From positions 20,873,456 through 20,937,455 of the forward strand of contig NC_060233.1 of the NCBI RefSeq assembly GCF_021155775.2: a stretch of DNA of 64,000 bases, given 5' to 3'. This document shows positions 1 through 12,176 of this stretch, one piece after another. This stretch comes from Neodiprion pinetum. Its lineage: Eukaryota > Arthropoda > Insecta > Hymenoptera > Diprionidae. The notes beneath the pieces were generated by a model. It was not told where the DNA came from, ran no database searches, and saw only the letters and a program-made list of their open reading frames with translations. The translations under genes were made by a program, and so were the position numbers. Within the stretch, counting starts at the first letter, position 1; each line of letters starts with the position of its first letter.

Positions 1-1
1 C

Positions 2-421
2 ACGACCGTACTCACCGAGGAACTCCCCCGCCTGATGGACGGAAACCCCATCCGTATGGACCAGGTTTGGTGGCAGCAGGACGGGGCCCCTGCCCACAAC
101 AGTAACGCGAACAAGGCAATCCTGGACGCCATGTTCCCGGAGCGCTGGATCGGTACGAGAGGTCCGGTTAGGTGGCCAGCGCGCTCACCAGATCTCACCG
201 TCTGTGATTTCTGGTTCTGGAGTAGAGTCAAGGAAATCGTCTACGAACGGGCCCCCACAACAAAACACGACATGCGCCACCGCATCGCCGAAGCGTGTGC
301 CGCTATTCCTGTTAGGGAGATGCAACGGGTGCGAGGGTCTATCCGGAAACGGCTCGCACTCACTGTCCAGCAGAACGGAGGGCACATCGAGCATCTCCTC
401 AGGCAACGGAACCAGGAATGA
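2..421 (+). CDS. mariner/Tc1-superfamily transposase, C-terminal part (cut by window edge)
   Basis: The reading frame is open from the first bases of the window and ends at a TGA at 419-421, so only the last ~140 residues are visible. Seen: WQQDGAPAH, then RWIGTRGPVRWPARSPDLT followed by CDFWFWSRVKEIVY. This is the usual end of the DDE catalytic core of mariner/Tc1 transposases in insects: the Asp in QQDGAPAH is the second catalytic acid and the SPDLT..D block carries the third. Such enzymes cut and paste DNA elements with terminal inverted repeats. No stop or frameshift is visible in this part, but the N-terminal HTH domains and first catalytic Asp lie outside the window, so activity cannot be judged. 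No matching TIR was identified downstream; a tandem repeat follows instead. Confidence 0.85.
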   Translation, partial: TTVLTEELPRLMDGNPIRMDQVWWQQDGAPAHNSNANKAILDAMFPERWIGTRGPVRWPARSPDLTVCDFWFWSRVKEIVYERAPTTKHDMRHRIAEACAAIPVREMQRVRGSIRKRLALTVQQNGGHIEHLLRQRNQE

Positions 422-559
422 AATGTGAGATATGATTCTTTTTACAAATCTTCAATGATTGACAACGCGAAACTGTCATGAATTATTATTATTGTTATTC
501 AGAGGGTTGAAAAAAAAATCCTCAGATGTGTGAAAATAGTATAACAGAAGTGGTGGGAC

Positions 560-1745
560 GTCAAAACTCTCTTTGTTTTCTACCGCACACAAAACTGTAT
601 ATGATGTTTGAATAACATAGGAATCGTTATCATCAAAAAGGCACCTCGTATTTTTCTTATTGTGCTGTTTATTGTTGAAAATAGGTTAGACGATAGTCCC
701 GTGGGATCTCGAGGATAAGCAAGGTACGGCTGTCGGCGGACACGAAGAGCTGGCAAAATCAGACGTGAAACGCAAGACAAGTTTCTTTTTATTAAACGCT
801 CGTATTAAACACTACAAAACTGTAATGATTGATTCTTATTGCGAAGAAATTTGAGCTTCAGCGTTTCTGTAATGCGAGAATGGTGTCACGAAAATCGTAA
901 AAAGTCGAGTGCACATTCGTTTGTTTTTGATGCACGTTAAACTGCATCTGTAGTTTCAAAAATGTCAAATCTAATTTTATCAAAATATGTGCCTCGTATT
1001 TTTCTAATCCTCATATTTGATTCTCAAAAACAGATGCGACGACAGTTCCGTGTGGTGTGGACGACAGCTAGGAATGGCTTTTGGCGGACGATAACACAGA
1101 ACGAGACGAGAAATGAAATGCAAGACAAGTTTCTTTCCATTAAACGCTCGTATTAAACACAACAAAACTCTAATGATTGATTCTTATTGCGAAGAAATTT
1201 GAGCTTCAGCGTTTCTGTAACGCGAGAATAGTGTCACGAAAATCGTAAAAAGTCGAGTGTACATTCGCTTGTTTTTGATGCACGTTAAACTGCATCTGTA
1301 GTTTCAAAAATGTCAAATCAAATTTTATCAAAATATGTGCCTCGTATTTTTCTAATCCTCATATTTGATTCTCAAAAACAGATGCGACGACAATTCCGTG
1401 TGGTGTGGACGACAGCTAGGAATGGCTTTTGGCGGACGATAACACAGAACGAGACCAGAAATGAAATACAAGACAAGTTTCTTTTTACTACAGGCTCGTA
1501 TTGAATACTACTGAACTCTAATAAATCTTATTGCAAATAAACCTGAGTTTCAGCGTTTCTGTAACGCGAGAATGGTGTCACGAAAATGGTGAAAAGTCTA
1601 GTTCACATCCGTTTGTTAGATTCAATTTTATCAAAATATTTGCCTCGTATTGTTCTAATCGTGATATTTGATTCTCAAAAACAGGTACGACGACAGTTCC
1701 GTGGGGTGTGGACGACAGCAAGGAACGGTTTTTGGTGGTGGTTTT
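560..1745. repeat. tandem repeat, ~348-bp unit, about 3.5 diverged copies
   Basis: The segment at 962-1309 is repeated almost exactly at 1310-1657 (spacing 348 bp), with a diverged copy before it (from ~600) and a shorter one after it (~1613-1745). Landmarks in each unit are ATATGTGCCTCGTATTTTTC, ACAAGTTTCTTT and TTTCTGTAACGCGAGAATG. The short ORFs in these units are byproducts of the repetition. It follows the transposase stop and may be the 3' subterminal part of that DNA element. Confidence 0.8.
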
Positions 1746-1871
1746 AGTGGGTATTCTGTAAGGCGAGTCCCACACTCCTGGGAGTGACGGTACCCTACCT
1801 AGGGCGGTCCATAAAGGATTTCCCCACCGATTTGGCCATACGCAAAGAAAAAAAAAAAAAAAAAAAAAAAA
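1746..1871 (+). mobile_element. probable 3' tail of a non-LTR retrotransposon or SINE, with poly(A)
   Basis: A GC-richer stretch contains a perfect small hairpin (CACTCC-TG-GGAGTG) and is followed by about 24 A residues at 1848-1871. A short structured 3' end plus poly(A) is the usual form of a 5'-truncated non-LTR retrotransposon or SINE. No coding sequence remains, so the family is unknown. Confidence 0.45.
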
Positions 1872-2036
1872 TAAATAAATAAGTAAATGAATGAATAAAT
1901 AAATGAATGAATCAATGAATGAATCAATGAATGAATCAATGAATAAATAAATGAATGAATCAATGAATAATTAAATCAATGAATGAATGAATGAATCAAT
2001 AAATAAATAAATAAATTAAATAATTAAAAATAATTA
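1872..2036. repeat. (TAAA/TGAA)n microsatellite
   Basis: Continuous tetranucleotide arrays of AAAT and AATG/AATC type follow the poly(A) run. They probably grew from the retroposed tail. Confidence 0.9.
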
Positions 2037-4479
2037 TATGTACACGCACGAATACAGTATCTCAGATCACGTCGATTCAGAAATTCAAACTTGTATGTCG
2101 AGGTGGTGCACTCGTGATCTGTGAAAAAATACACCAATTACAATAATGCTGCGTCCGTTTCATAATGCATTAAATTTTCAGTAAATAATGCATCAATTCA
2201 ATGTCTCCAACAAAATGTTGTGTAGCTACATTATGAAACTGCGACTACAGTCGCAATTAAAACAAAGAAACGAATAAATGCGTTAATCAAACGAATTCAT
2301 GGAACACTTTTCAAATTGTCCTGAAAGTAACAGCACCGAGTAGCGGAAAACGATCTGTTGGTAATACTTTTACACTAAATGGTCACTAATTTTGATAAGA
2401 TAATTATCATTTTTAAATTGTCATCAAGTACGGTTAAGCATAGGGTACGACGTGTGGGTTGACAATGTGCAAATGGCCGCCGTCACAGAGATTATGTACA
2501 AGAGTCGGAAAGAAACGAACCGAGCACTCTTCAAAATTATCTTAGACAACGATAGTTTGACAGAGATGAGTCCAACCGGGAAAGGCAAACACGAAGCAAT
2601 GCCGGAGAATATTTATTACGCAGTGAAAAGTAATTACGCATTATTCAATGTATGAAATGTAGCGGGCAACATTGCAAATATTATGCCCGCGTCCCTGTAA
2701 ATTTCAGCATTCGTTGAAAAAATTTTCAGCGAGGAGGACGGATTAACATAAGAGGAGTATCGAAGGTGCATAATTCTGTTGTGCAATCCTATGCGCGATC
2801 CGAAAAAATAACGGATTCCCGAATTTACGCATTGTACATATTTTGTATGAAACAAAATATTTCATTGCACATGTAAAAACCAATCAAACATTTGTATTAC
2901 CATATCTGTAAGGAATTGTATAGAATTAAGTATCAAATCTCTGCATCGGTTTACAAACTCAATATTAGTTTGCTAATTATTGTCATTGACGAACTGTCAT
3001 TGAATTGAAATGGAAAGTGAAGCGTAGCGATCGCATTTACGAAAAAATACTGTCTTTGTCGCCCACGAAATGGAAAAATCACAGGTAAAAGGTAGATGAA
3101 TCATAACCTGACGATTATTCCTTCATGCTTCTACTTCTGTCATAACATCGGCCATACTTTCGCCGTACTTTAACGATACCTCAGCCTGTCGTGCTTCGTA
3201 CATACTTATGTCATCTGGATAAGAATAGTACGATTTTCGTATTGAAGTAAAGAGCAATGGAAGGGTTTCGTTCTAAACAAATGCGAGTCATTTCGTTCTT
3301 ACGCATTACGTATCAATTTGTCGGACAATTAACGAAATTCCAGAATGCAACGGCATATTTTCATCGAAAATAATTTCGAACCGTGGTTTACTGTCCCCGG
3401 TTTGATCATTGCGTGAAAATAACGCTGGGTCGTGGCAATATTGCGCTCATTGTTACTACTAGAATCACAGAAAAGTCGGCCACCCATGTGCTTTGTTGCC
3501 GCGGAAATATTCGACGTACGAAAGTAAATACACGGTGTCAGAATTAACCAATTTTCGCGCATCGTTCTCCAGAATATAAATAAACTGACCTAGAATTTTG
3601 CGACGAACAAGCAATACACTGTCAAAATTCGGGTGGATTCTGTTCGTTTCTTCAAATCATTTTTGTGTAAAATAAGAGTGATAAGCCTTTGTCAATAATG
3701 CTGCACTTTGACGGAATCGGGATGATTCGATGATCATTTTCGAAAGAATTTCAATTTTTGCGCTACATCATCTCGACGTCGCCGCGTCGGCAAACGGTAA
3801 TAGCGGGATCTTGATCGGCCGGATCGGCCACGCGCGAGCGTTCGCTAACCTCCGTGCTACAACGGTTGTCACTGGCAACCGATGATAACAAAATGCTTGT
3901 TAACCTCCCGTTATGCTGCTTTCGTGTAATTATCATTGATAATTTTAAATGCGGACGTTTTTGTCACGCTTCTCTCAATGCAGATATTTTCAAACTACTA
4001 ATCTTGCTGCTCGCCTAGCTGCAAACAGAGAAAGTCAGTCCAACGAAACTCATCGCGCAGAATCGTCAATGACATATCGTATACCGCTACCTGGACTCGG
4101 GTGAAGTTGGCGCTGGTCGATTTTGCCAGATATTTCAATTCCACCTGTTCCGCCAGTTAGTACCGAATTTTCGACAAAAAGTTCGAATTTTGAGATTTAT
4201 TTCTGGGTGATTGGTTTGACGAATCCCGGAAAATTTTTGATATCCGCGCTCACGATTTTGCGTATTTTCAGAAAAAAAAATTAAACCCTATTTTTGGTCT
4301 CGAAATCGAAAATTTTTTTTTCGCGAGCAAAAACGGTTGTTTCTAAAAAAATTTTGACTTCACTATCGGAGAGATCGTCGCAAATCCTTTAAAAATTATG
4401 CAAAAAATTTCTCAAATTATCACACGGCTAGATTTTGGAGGGGGGTGGCCACCTTATCGTGGTCACCCTGTATATATAT
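2037..4479. other. unassigned intergenic sequence
   Basis: No satellite and no recognisable gene. A 67-codon frame at 2452-2655 (+) matches no family I know and is probably chance. From ~4080 the sequence resembles the inner arm of a DNA transposon and ends at 4446-4473 with GTGGCCACC...GTGGTCACCCTGTA, a form typical of insect TIR termini, but no partner terminus was found. The rest, about 2.0-4.0 kb, is moderately AT-rich and shows nothing I can name. Confidence 0.4.
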
Positions 4480-5125
4480 ATATACATACATATATACGTA
4501 TACTTTTTCACATACATTCATAATATACATCCATATAATGGAATATAAATGAAGGTAATTGAGGTAAATAATGTAATTAAATAAAAAATGATTGTAAATG
4601 GAAAGAATTATGAAAAAATGATATGAAATAAAAAATGAGCGAATAATTAAAAATATTCACGATTCTTCTAATAATTATACATCATTTTAAAAAATCGAAA
4701 TATTGTGGAAAAATTTTTTTTTTTTCAATCTTCCTCTTTTTAAAAGTAAATTGAAAATTATAATATACATATATATGTTCATATATACATATATATGTCT
4801 ACATAAATATATATATGTATATATATATATATATATACATATATACATATATTTTTTTACATACATTCATAATATACATCCATATAATGGAATATAAATG
4901 AAGGTAATTAAGGTAAATAATGTAATAAAATAAAAAATGATTATAAATGAGAGAAATTATGGAAAATTGAAATAGAATAAAAAATTAGCGGATTATTAGA
5001 AATATTTAGGATTTTCCTAATAATTATACATCATTTTCAAAAATTGAAATAAGGTAAGAAAAATTTTTTTTTTTCAATTTCCCTCTTTTTAAAAGTAAAT
5101 TGGAAATCATAATATACATACATGT

Positions 5126-5157
<32 letters not shown>

Positions 5158-5553
5158 TATATCAATGTATAATATAAATATATATATATATATATATATA
5201 CATATATATGTATATATATATTCATATATATTTATATATATTTATATTATACATTGATATGATAGAATAAAAATGAAGGTAATTGAGGTAAATAATGCAA
5301 TAAAATAAAAAATGATTGTAAATGGAAAAAATTGTAAAAAAATGAAATAAAATAAAAAATAAGCGAATAGTTAAAAATATTTAGGATTTTTCTAATAATT
5401 ATACCTAATTTTGAAAAATTGGAATATTGTGAAAAAATTTTTTTTTTTTTCAATTTCCTTTTTTTCAAAAGTAAATTGAAAATTATAATATACAAATATA
5501 TATTCATACATACATATACATATATACATATATATATTAATATATATATATAT
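4480..5553 (-). repeat. array-edge satellite variant (~350-375 bp units) with (TA)n tracts
   Basis: Three units start near 4535, 4887 and 5262 (AATATAAATGAAGGTAATTG). Each shares the AT-rich half of the main satellite in R orientation (AATTATACATCATTTT, then TCAATTTCCCTCTTTTT, then AATTGAAAATTATAATATA) but lacks the conserved GGAACATT / ACAGATAGAT core. (TA)n stretches at 4470-4500, ~4760-4850 and 5130-5250 separate the units. Confidence 0.75.
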
Positions 5554-7622
5554 TGTGACGTGGATTTTTCCTGCTCCTCGGTCACTCGGAGAAAATGACC
5601 GAGAACTTACCGCGTGCACAATAATTTGGCGTCCACGATGTACCCTGGATCTAAAACAATATGGCAAAGTTTTTGTTGGGCGCCTGGCGTGATTAACACG
5701 CCTCGAAATCATTAATACGCTATTCCTCGGGCATATGCCCGATAGCTCAGTACCGCGGAGAGGGGAGGGGTAATTTTTGGAGAGAGAGAGAGACACTCGA
5801 AATACACACGCTATTTAACAAAAGTCAAATGAAATCTTATATTTCATAATAGCGGTGATACAAAACAAAAAAAAATATAATTCAAAAATCGCTCATCGCG
5901 AGTCTAAAACTAAACAGAAAATTACACGTAACCTACTCTAATTCTTACTCTAATGAGCTCGCGGCTCCCTAACTAAAACGTCACTCGACGATCGCAACAT
6001 CCTCATACGCAATTCTCAAAACGTCACTCGACGATCGCAACATCCTCATACGCAATTCTCAAAACGTCACTCGACGATCGCAACATCCTCATACGCAATT
6101 CTCAATTCGCAAATTCGCCATTTGTTCTCCATGGCGATGATTGCTCGAAACGAAACTAAAACTAATTATTCGACGGTGCGCCGTCAGGTCTCGCAACTTA
6201 AAACACCATGCTCAAACTTCTCGTCTCAACTGCTGCGCAACGCAACGGCAATTTCGACTATACATCGCCTAACCTCGACTAAACACTATCTTAACTAAAC
6301 GTAAACTTAACTAAGCGCAAGCACCACTACATTTAACTTCAACTATACACAAGCTCAAAGTAACTCAACTCAACCTACATTATCTTAACTAACGGGTACG
6401 GAACTCAATGCAGGCGCAACTAAACGTAACCTAAACTATACGCAATCGCAACGCATCCGAACTTAATTCTTTTCAAAATTCCCCAAAACGTTACCCGCTA
6501 ATCCGAGCACTCCAATTCGGTGCTTCCCGACCTACTCGAGAGGTGACACAAAAAGAAAACGATAACGCGGCTCGACCCGGTACGGCGAAATTCGGCTATA
6601 CTTGGTTTCACTAACGAGAAAGATTCAACTAAAACCCGTGACTCTATTCAACTTTTTCAGAAACTCAAAATTTACTTTACTCTAACCCGCGTACTCAGGC
6701 TACGGTCATCAAGCAAGAGAATCGGCAAAAGAATTTCGAGTACTTTTCTACCACGCAAATCCAAAACGGCTATCCGTTACTCGGCAAGCCTTTTCACAAT
6801 TATGCTCGAAATTCAATCGCGGGGATAGAAGCAGCGCTTACCTTCTACATCCTTGCAACCCCCTTTCCATTCCCTTCGCGATTTTTGGGCGACTCCATGG
6901 CTTCGCGAAACTCCCCCAACACGCGACTACTAATCACGACCGCCAGAACTAGAGTGGTTTCAAAAACCTACCACCTGCCGCAACACGGATCTCGATACGC
7001 CATCCCACACGTGACGTCATACCCCCAAGAATACGCAATAATCGATCCGTAATCGATTTCGTCGATCGCGCAACTCGACGCGCACCTTCGATCGCATCGC
7101 TGCGCAGAACTTAAAGCTAGCTCGCAATCTCGTCCTCCGCGCAGCTCCATGACGTCTTGGCGGTGAGCGTGGTGCTCCCTCGTCGCTAGTCGGTCCGTCG
7201 CGAGTCCGCTGGTCAATTGTTGGCGGGGCGAAGGGGAAGAGGCTGCGGCGCGCCGGCCGCCAGCGGGAATCGCGTCCACCTTGGATTCCCGCGATGCGGG
7301 GATCTGCGTCGGCTCCCCCTCCGCAGCCTCGACATCCTTCCTTCGCAATTGTTGCTAGTCCGCCATTTCGCAATTTCCTCGAATTCGGTGTCGACTTCTT
7401 GCCTGATGCCGTTGTAGCTCGAAAAATAAAAAAAACAAAAAAAACTGAAATATCTTACGCTGGTCGCTAAAGTGTCCCCTTTCGTAGTTTCGGATGCGTG
7501 ACTCTAGTCCTGGCGCTCTTTTCCAAAAACTTCGCGACTCAATTTCGGAAATTCCTCAATTTTTGGTTTCGCCCAGGGTTCAAGGAGCCCCTTGTAACGG
7601 GCATCAAAAATGCCACGTTACA
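5554..7622 (-). mobile_element. LTR-like insertion (probable solo LTR, ~2.07 kb, minus orientation)
   Basis: The block begins abruptly inside a TA tract with TGTGACGTGG and ends with CCACGTTACA, so its ends are an imperfect inverted repeat of TG...CA type. Read on the minus strand, the first ~30 bases form a hairpin (TGTAACG-TGGCAT / ATGCC-CGTTACA), the same design as at 19254 and 41595. There is no long ORF, which fits an LTR. Flanking TSDs cannot be resolved in the TA repeats. It could instead be a non-autonomous element of similar length. Confidence 0.5.
5975..6103 (+). repeat. three perfect 43-bp tandem repeats
   Basis: Units begin with AAAACGTCACTCGACGATCG at 5975, 6018 and 6061 and appear identical, which indicates a recent expansion. 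They lie inside the LTR-like insertion. Confidence 0.95.
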
Positions 7623-7635
7623 ACATATATACAAG

Positions 7636-8100
7636 CTATATTAATGGTTTCCACGCGAGGGAAGGGGCGGTCGTCGTCCTGTTACACCGCGGTGGAGGCT
7701 GCAGTGATGAAGTGCAGCGATGAGTTGGCGCGGTCCTTGGAGGCGGCGTATACCGGCTTTCCGGAGAGCTAGGCGGTGTTGGAGGGCGGCGATTCTCCGG
7801 TTCCGTTGCTCGTTGCGGAGACTCCCACTCGCTGTCAGACTGGGTCGTCTGGGTAGCCGTTGATACTTAGATGCGTTGAGGCTCGGGAAACGGAGAGATC
7901 GCTGCCGGAATGCGGCGGTAGTAACTCGGTGACGTCACTCTCGCTCTTCTCACGTCCCACACTGATTGCAGAACCGCCGGTGGCCTAGTCAGAGGCCTTG
8001 ACGGGAGGTCCACTTGATGAAGCACCCACGGAGCTGGTGGATTGCAAGCACTTGTCTTTTGGGTTGGGCTGGCTGTTGCCAGTTGAACAGGATCCGTCAT
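7636..8100 (-). pseudogene. unidentified proline-rich ORF with one in-frame stop
   Basis: On the minus strand a frame starting with ATG at 8098-8100 (MTDPVQLATASPTQ) runs 77 codons to a TAA at 7867-7869 and stays open in the same frame for 76 more codons to a TAG at 7636-7638. The second half reads SDSEWESPQRATEPENRR and then PPTPPSSPESRYTPPPRT. It is a disordered, Pro/Ser/Arg-rich composition that looks coding and not random. I do not recognise the family. A retrotransposon Gag N-terminus or a host disordered protein are both possible. The surrounding 7640-8460 is GC- and CpG-rich, unlike the satellite on either side, so the block was probably inserted as a unit. Confidence 0.4.
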
Positions 8101-8459
8101 GCAGTCGTCAAAGTCTGCGTGCTGGTCTGGAATCGTAGCGTTGCGTGGCGTAGTGTGGTGTAGCGTAGCGTAGCAGTTAGTTCGTCTTGGTCAGTTCCGG
8201 CGAAACCGAAGTGTCCTGCCGATCGGTGAGATCGGTGGTCTCTCATCGCAGCCTCAATTGGTCTTCAGCAGCGGGAGACCACGTTGGCCGATTACGCGAC
8301 GCGCTCGGCTGCGTGGGTGGCGTGAGCAGCGCGCGTGACGTAATACTTTCTTCTGTGTCGCGCAACTAGAAAGTGTGAAATGCTTGTTGCGGCGCGTGGG
8401 TTGAAAGGCGCGCGACCGACTAGTTGCTTTCACAATGTTGTTGTCAACACTTTTAGAAA
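8101..8459. other. GC/CpG-rich block upstream of the broken ORF
   Basis: This would be the 5' leader of the minus-strand ORF. It contains a low-complexity GTAGCGTAGCGTAG tract near 8160 and a short inverted pair (GCAACTAG near 8362, CTAGTTGC near 8422). No gene was recognised. The satellite resumes at about 8460. Confidence 0.4.
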
Positions 8460-9402
8460 ACAAAGAATTTAGAAAAAAACAAATTCTTACATTAATTAAA
8501 TTTTTTAATAAAGAATATAATTATTAAAAAAATCCCATATATTTTTCGATTATTCGCTCACATATTGATTGACATAAAAATATTATTCATTAAAAAAATG
8601 CCATTCGATTTACTTTATGGATTGTAATTTGGAACATTTATACAATGGACTAGAACTTATTGAAAAGTTTAGAGAAAACATACAGATGGATCAATGATTA
8701 GTTATTGGATTTCGTATTTTTAATTTTTGAAAATTAATTATTTTCCAATTTGAGAAAAATGATTTATTCAAATTATTATTTTTTATATCATTGAATTATT
8801 TAAATTGATTGCCTACATTTATATTCAATGATGTTAATGTATAATTTGTATATCTATATAATTAATTAAACGAAAAAAATGATCAATAAATTTATCAGAT
8901 ACATTTCATCCATGTTTATCACAATTTTTAATTTACTTTTGAAAAAAAGAAGAATTTTTTGAAAAAAAAAAATTTTTACATCAATCAAATTTTTTAGAAG
9001 TGAATATGATTATTGAAAAAATCCTATATATTTTTTGATTATTTGCTGAAATAATAATTAAAATGAAAATATTATTTATTGAACAAATGCCGTGTAATGT
9101 ACTTCATGGATTGTAATTTGGAACATCAATACAATAGATTGAAACTCATTTAGAAGTTTGAAGAAAACATACAGATAGATTAATGATAAGTTATTTAATT
9201 TCATGATTTCAATTCTTGAAAATTAATTAATCTTTGATTCAAGGAAAATTATCTATCTGAATTAATCATTTGTCACATCAATAAATTATTTGATTCAATT
9301 GCCTCCATTTATGTTCGATTATATTATCATATGATTTGTATAAATATGTATATATGGTTGAATTAATAAAAAAAATGATTAATCGGATTATTATTTATAT
9401 TT

Positions 9403-9433
<31 letters not shown>

Positions 9434-9983
9434 TATAATTTTCAGTTTACTTTTCAGAAAAAAGAATTTAAAAAAAAAAAAAAGTTTTACATGATCGAAT
9501 TTTTTGAAAATAATCACAATTAATACAAGAAACCTGTAAATCTTTTGATCATTCGATCACATATTAATTAGAATGAATACATTAATCGGTACAAAAATGC
9601 CATTTAATGTACTTCATGGGTTGTAATTTGGAACATTTATTCAATGGATTACAACTTATCAAAAAGTTTAAGGAAAACACACAGATAGATATGTGATTAG
9701 TTATTCAATTTCATATTTTTAATTTCTCAAAAACTAATTATTCTTTAATTTTAGGAAAATGAAATATTTAGGTTAATTATTTTTCACATCATTAAATCAT
9801 TAAATTCAGTTGCCTCCATTTATATTGAATTATATCAATGTATCATTTGTACATATATGTATATATAATTAATTAAATGACACATATCAATTATAAATTT
9901 ATCATTTATGTTTCATTTATATATATGATAATTTCTGATTTACTTTCGAAAAACAAATGATTTGAAAAAAAAAGTTTTACATT
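8460..9983 (+). repeat. ~485-bp satellite array, F orientation
   Basis: Three monomers with cores near 8600, 9090 and 9600 (GCCATT..., GGATTGTAATTTGGAACAT, ACAGATAGAT). The array is interrupted at 9983 by a Gypsy insertion and continues at 18873. Confidence 0.9.
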
Positions 9984-10420
9984 TGTTACGTCCTCCAGAC
10001 TTCATATTCCTTTCCCACGCTCTTAGTTACCTTACGCTCTGTAGTCTACCCTTATCGTTCGCGAGTCAGCAGGTTCTCCTGTAACTCGCGGCTAGCTTGC
10101 CTGCTACATCCAGCAAGACCAGGCAGATCCATCCCAGCACTCAAGCAAGACACCTATCCCTCTAAACGAAGACCATACCCTTTTTCCCTTGACCGACTCC
10201 GTTGCATTGACCACTAATAAACAATCATATACTTTAAATCGTTTACCTTCCCTTAATACCGATCCCTTTCTATTCCAGTCCCTTCCTGCATTGGGAGTAG
10301 TAGCACGCGAGTGCATAGTCGACGTGAACGGACCCTACAATAGCCAAATAACACCTTGGCTGGGCGTGGAGTAAGCTCCGATTACCGCTCATCGGAGCCT
10401 ACGCAATCTACCCCGTAACA
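9984..10420 (+). repeat. 5' LTR of Gypsy-macro copy 1
   Basis: 437 bp, TGTTACGTCC...CCCCGTAACA. It matches 18436-18872 over its length and, reversed, the LTRs of copy 2. A polyadenylation-type AATAAA lies near 10217. Confidence 0.95.
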
Positions 10421-11086
10421 TTTTGGTGGCAGCGGTTTTGCCCGTCGACCTACTCGTCAGTGCAGTGCATGTTTTCTACGAAAGTGTTCAGTGCTCGAAA
10501 TTTCTAACGCCGTACCAATCAGTGATGGCCGTGTTACGAACGAACTCTGGGCCACAAAGTACTGTGATAGGCACGCAGAACCTATTCAACTCGCCACGGA
10601 TACAGGCTCTGCAAAGAGTCCCCAATTTCAATAACTCCGTCACATTTTGGTACTATTGAAATTCATCGATAGATACGACGTCGAATAACTGTGTAGCGAG
10701 TGGAAATTCAGTGCGATAGCCAAGTTAAGCCGCACACTGCATCTGAACACATCACCCTTCGAACCGACAAATATTGAATGGACCCTTCCCGCTCATTCGG
10801 ACTCCTGCAACCCTGTTAAGACGAGAACCTGGACCCGAAAGTGACATCGCCCCAGGACCTAAATTACCACACTTATTTATCAACACGCCACGGAGTACCT
10901 CATCTATACCCTCCTCGTGCCGACGCATGACGTGTATCGCCTCTTCAAGTTTCACCTGCGTCCAGCTGCCTAGAACCATGCTGTACTCTGTTTTTGCGTT
11001 TACCTTCGCCCTGTGAGTCTATTCTAAGTCTTAGTATTAGGTTGATATTTTTATTCCTGTACTTGCAATACCCTGCTTAAGTCAAC
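10421..11086 (+). promoter_or_regulatory. primer-binding site and untranslated leader
   Basis: Four bases after the LTR comes TGGTGGCAGCGG (10424-10435), which begins with TGG as a PBS complementary to a tRNA 3' CCA end should. The same bases follow the LTR of copy 2. The tRNA was not identified. The following ~650 bases carry no convincing ORF before the gag ATG. Confidence 0.6.
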
Positions 11087-12176
11087 ATGGCACCAACTAA
11101 CGAAACTGGTTCAAATTTTTGGTAAGTAAAAGATGTCTTGCCGACAATCCCCCCTTTCGACGGCCACAACATGCCCTTTGACTCATTTGTAGAACAATTA
11201 CGTCACGTAGAGACTCTTATAAAAGCTTCGGATAAAATGACTTTCGCCAAATTTGCGCGATCAAAGGTTACAGGCCCCGCTTCTCAATATTTAATAGGCA
11301 TTAACTGTAATGACGTCAAGGACATCATAACTGCCCTTAGCCGAGCATACCACCCGGATATCCCCATACGCCAGTTATCTGCTCAATTAGATAGAATTAC
11401 ACAACAACCATATGAGCGCATCATAGATTACTCGTGCAGAATAAGAGCAATATATAAAGGAATAAGCACAGCAATTATAGCCAAACACCCACCAGACTTA
11501 GCAACGCTTCTACTGAATGATCTAAAAAAGGATACCTCTAGATCGTTTATTAGAGGGCTTCGGCCGAAATTGGAGTGAAGAATCGCTATCAGACCATTAC
11601 CAACCTTCGAAACTGCCGTCAGCATCGCCGAAGGTGAAGAAGCCGAGCTAATTAACCGTCAGATGCAATTTTCTGCAAATTATTTTACCTTCTCTACACC
11701 CATGTGTCTGCCGTTACCCCCCCCATACTGCTCCTCCGTCACAGGTACCCACCGCGGCCTCCTCTATCCCCCCCCTGATGTCATTGCCCACACGTGGTTA
11801 CGTTGATCAACCAGCGCCTCGTACCGAACCCGGAACCTACGCCCAAGCGCTCCATCCGAACACCAGTTCTGCTGACCACGTTAATGCTCTGCCCAGCACT
11901 TGTCAATTTTGTAACCACCAGGGTCACTCCATCACGGAATGTCACCGTTTGCAAAGTGAAAGATATTGTACCAAATGTCGCAGAATGGGCCACTTCCACA
12001 ATGAATGCAACATAAACCAAGAACTGCACTGCGACAATTGTAATCGCGGAGGCCACACAGTAGACCGATGTAGATCCTTTCCGCGTAATAACCAAGGCAA
12101 TGCAGGCTCAAATAAACATTTGAACGGGAACATCGCCCGCGGGGAGAACGCGCCCGCGAGCAATGCAAACAACTAG
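11087..12176 (+). pseudogene. Gag of Gypsy-macro copy 1 (three CCHC zinc knuckles; disrupted)
   Basis: Gag forms the particle and binds RNA. The start is the ATG at 11087 (MAPTNET), the same start as in copy 2. The N-terminal and capsid region ends near 11650, followed by a Pro-rich stretch and three CCHC knuckles at 11901-12072 (CQFCNHQGHSITEC, CTKCRRMGHFHNEC, CDNCNRGGHTVDRC). Breaks: an in-frame TAA at 11123 where copy 2 has TCA, a TGA at 11576 where copy 2 has TGG, and a frameshift in the C-run near 11720. Gag ends at the TAG at 12174-12176. Pol continues in another frame from about this point, consistent with ribosomal frameshifting, though no slippery site was verified. Confidence 0.85.

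Noticed and set aside
2452..2655. 67-codon plus-strand ORF as a host exon
   Set aside because: No recognised motif and no convincing splice sites; length is within chance expectation.
5247..5796. Long minus-strand ORFs over the TA-rich satellite edge
   Set aside because: Low-complexity Tyr/Ile/Lys runs from (TA)n DNA crossing into the LTR-like block; no coding signature.
5554..7622. Plus-strand orientation of the LTR-like block
   Set aside because: The terminal hairpin and TGTAACG start are found only when read on the minus strand.
11117..11130. GGTAAGT in gag copy 1 as a splice donor
   Set aside because: Copy 2 has GGTCAGT at the same place within an open frame. The TAA is better explained as a TCA-to-TAA mutation.
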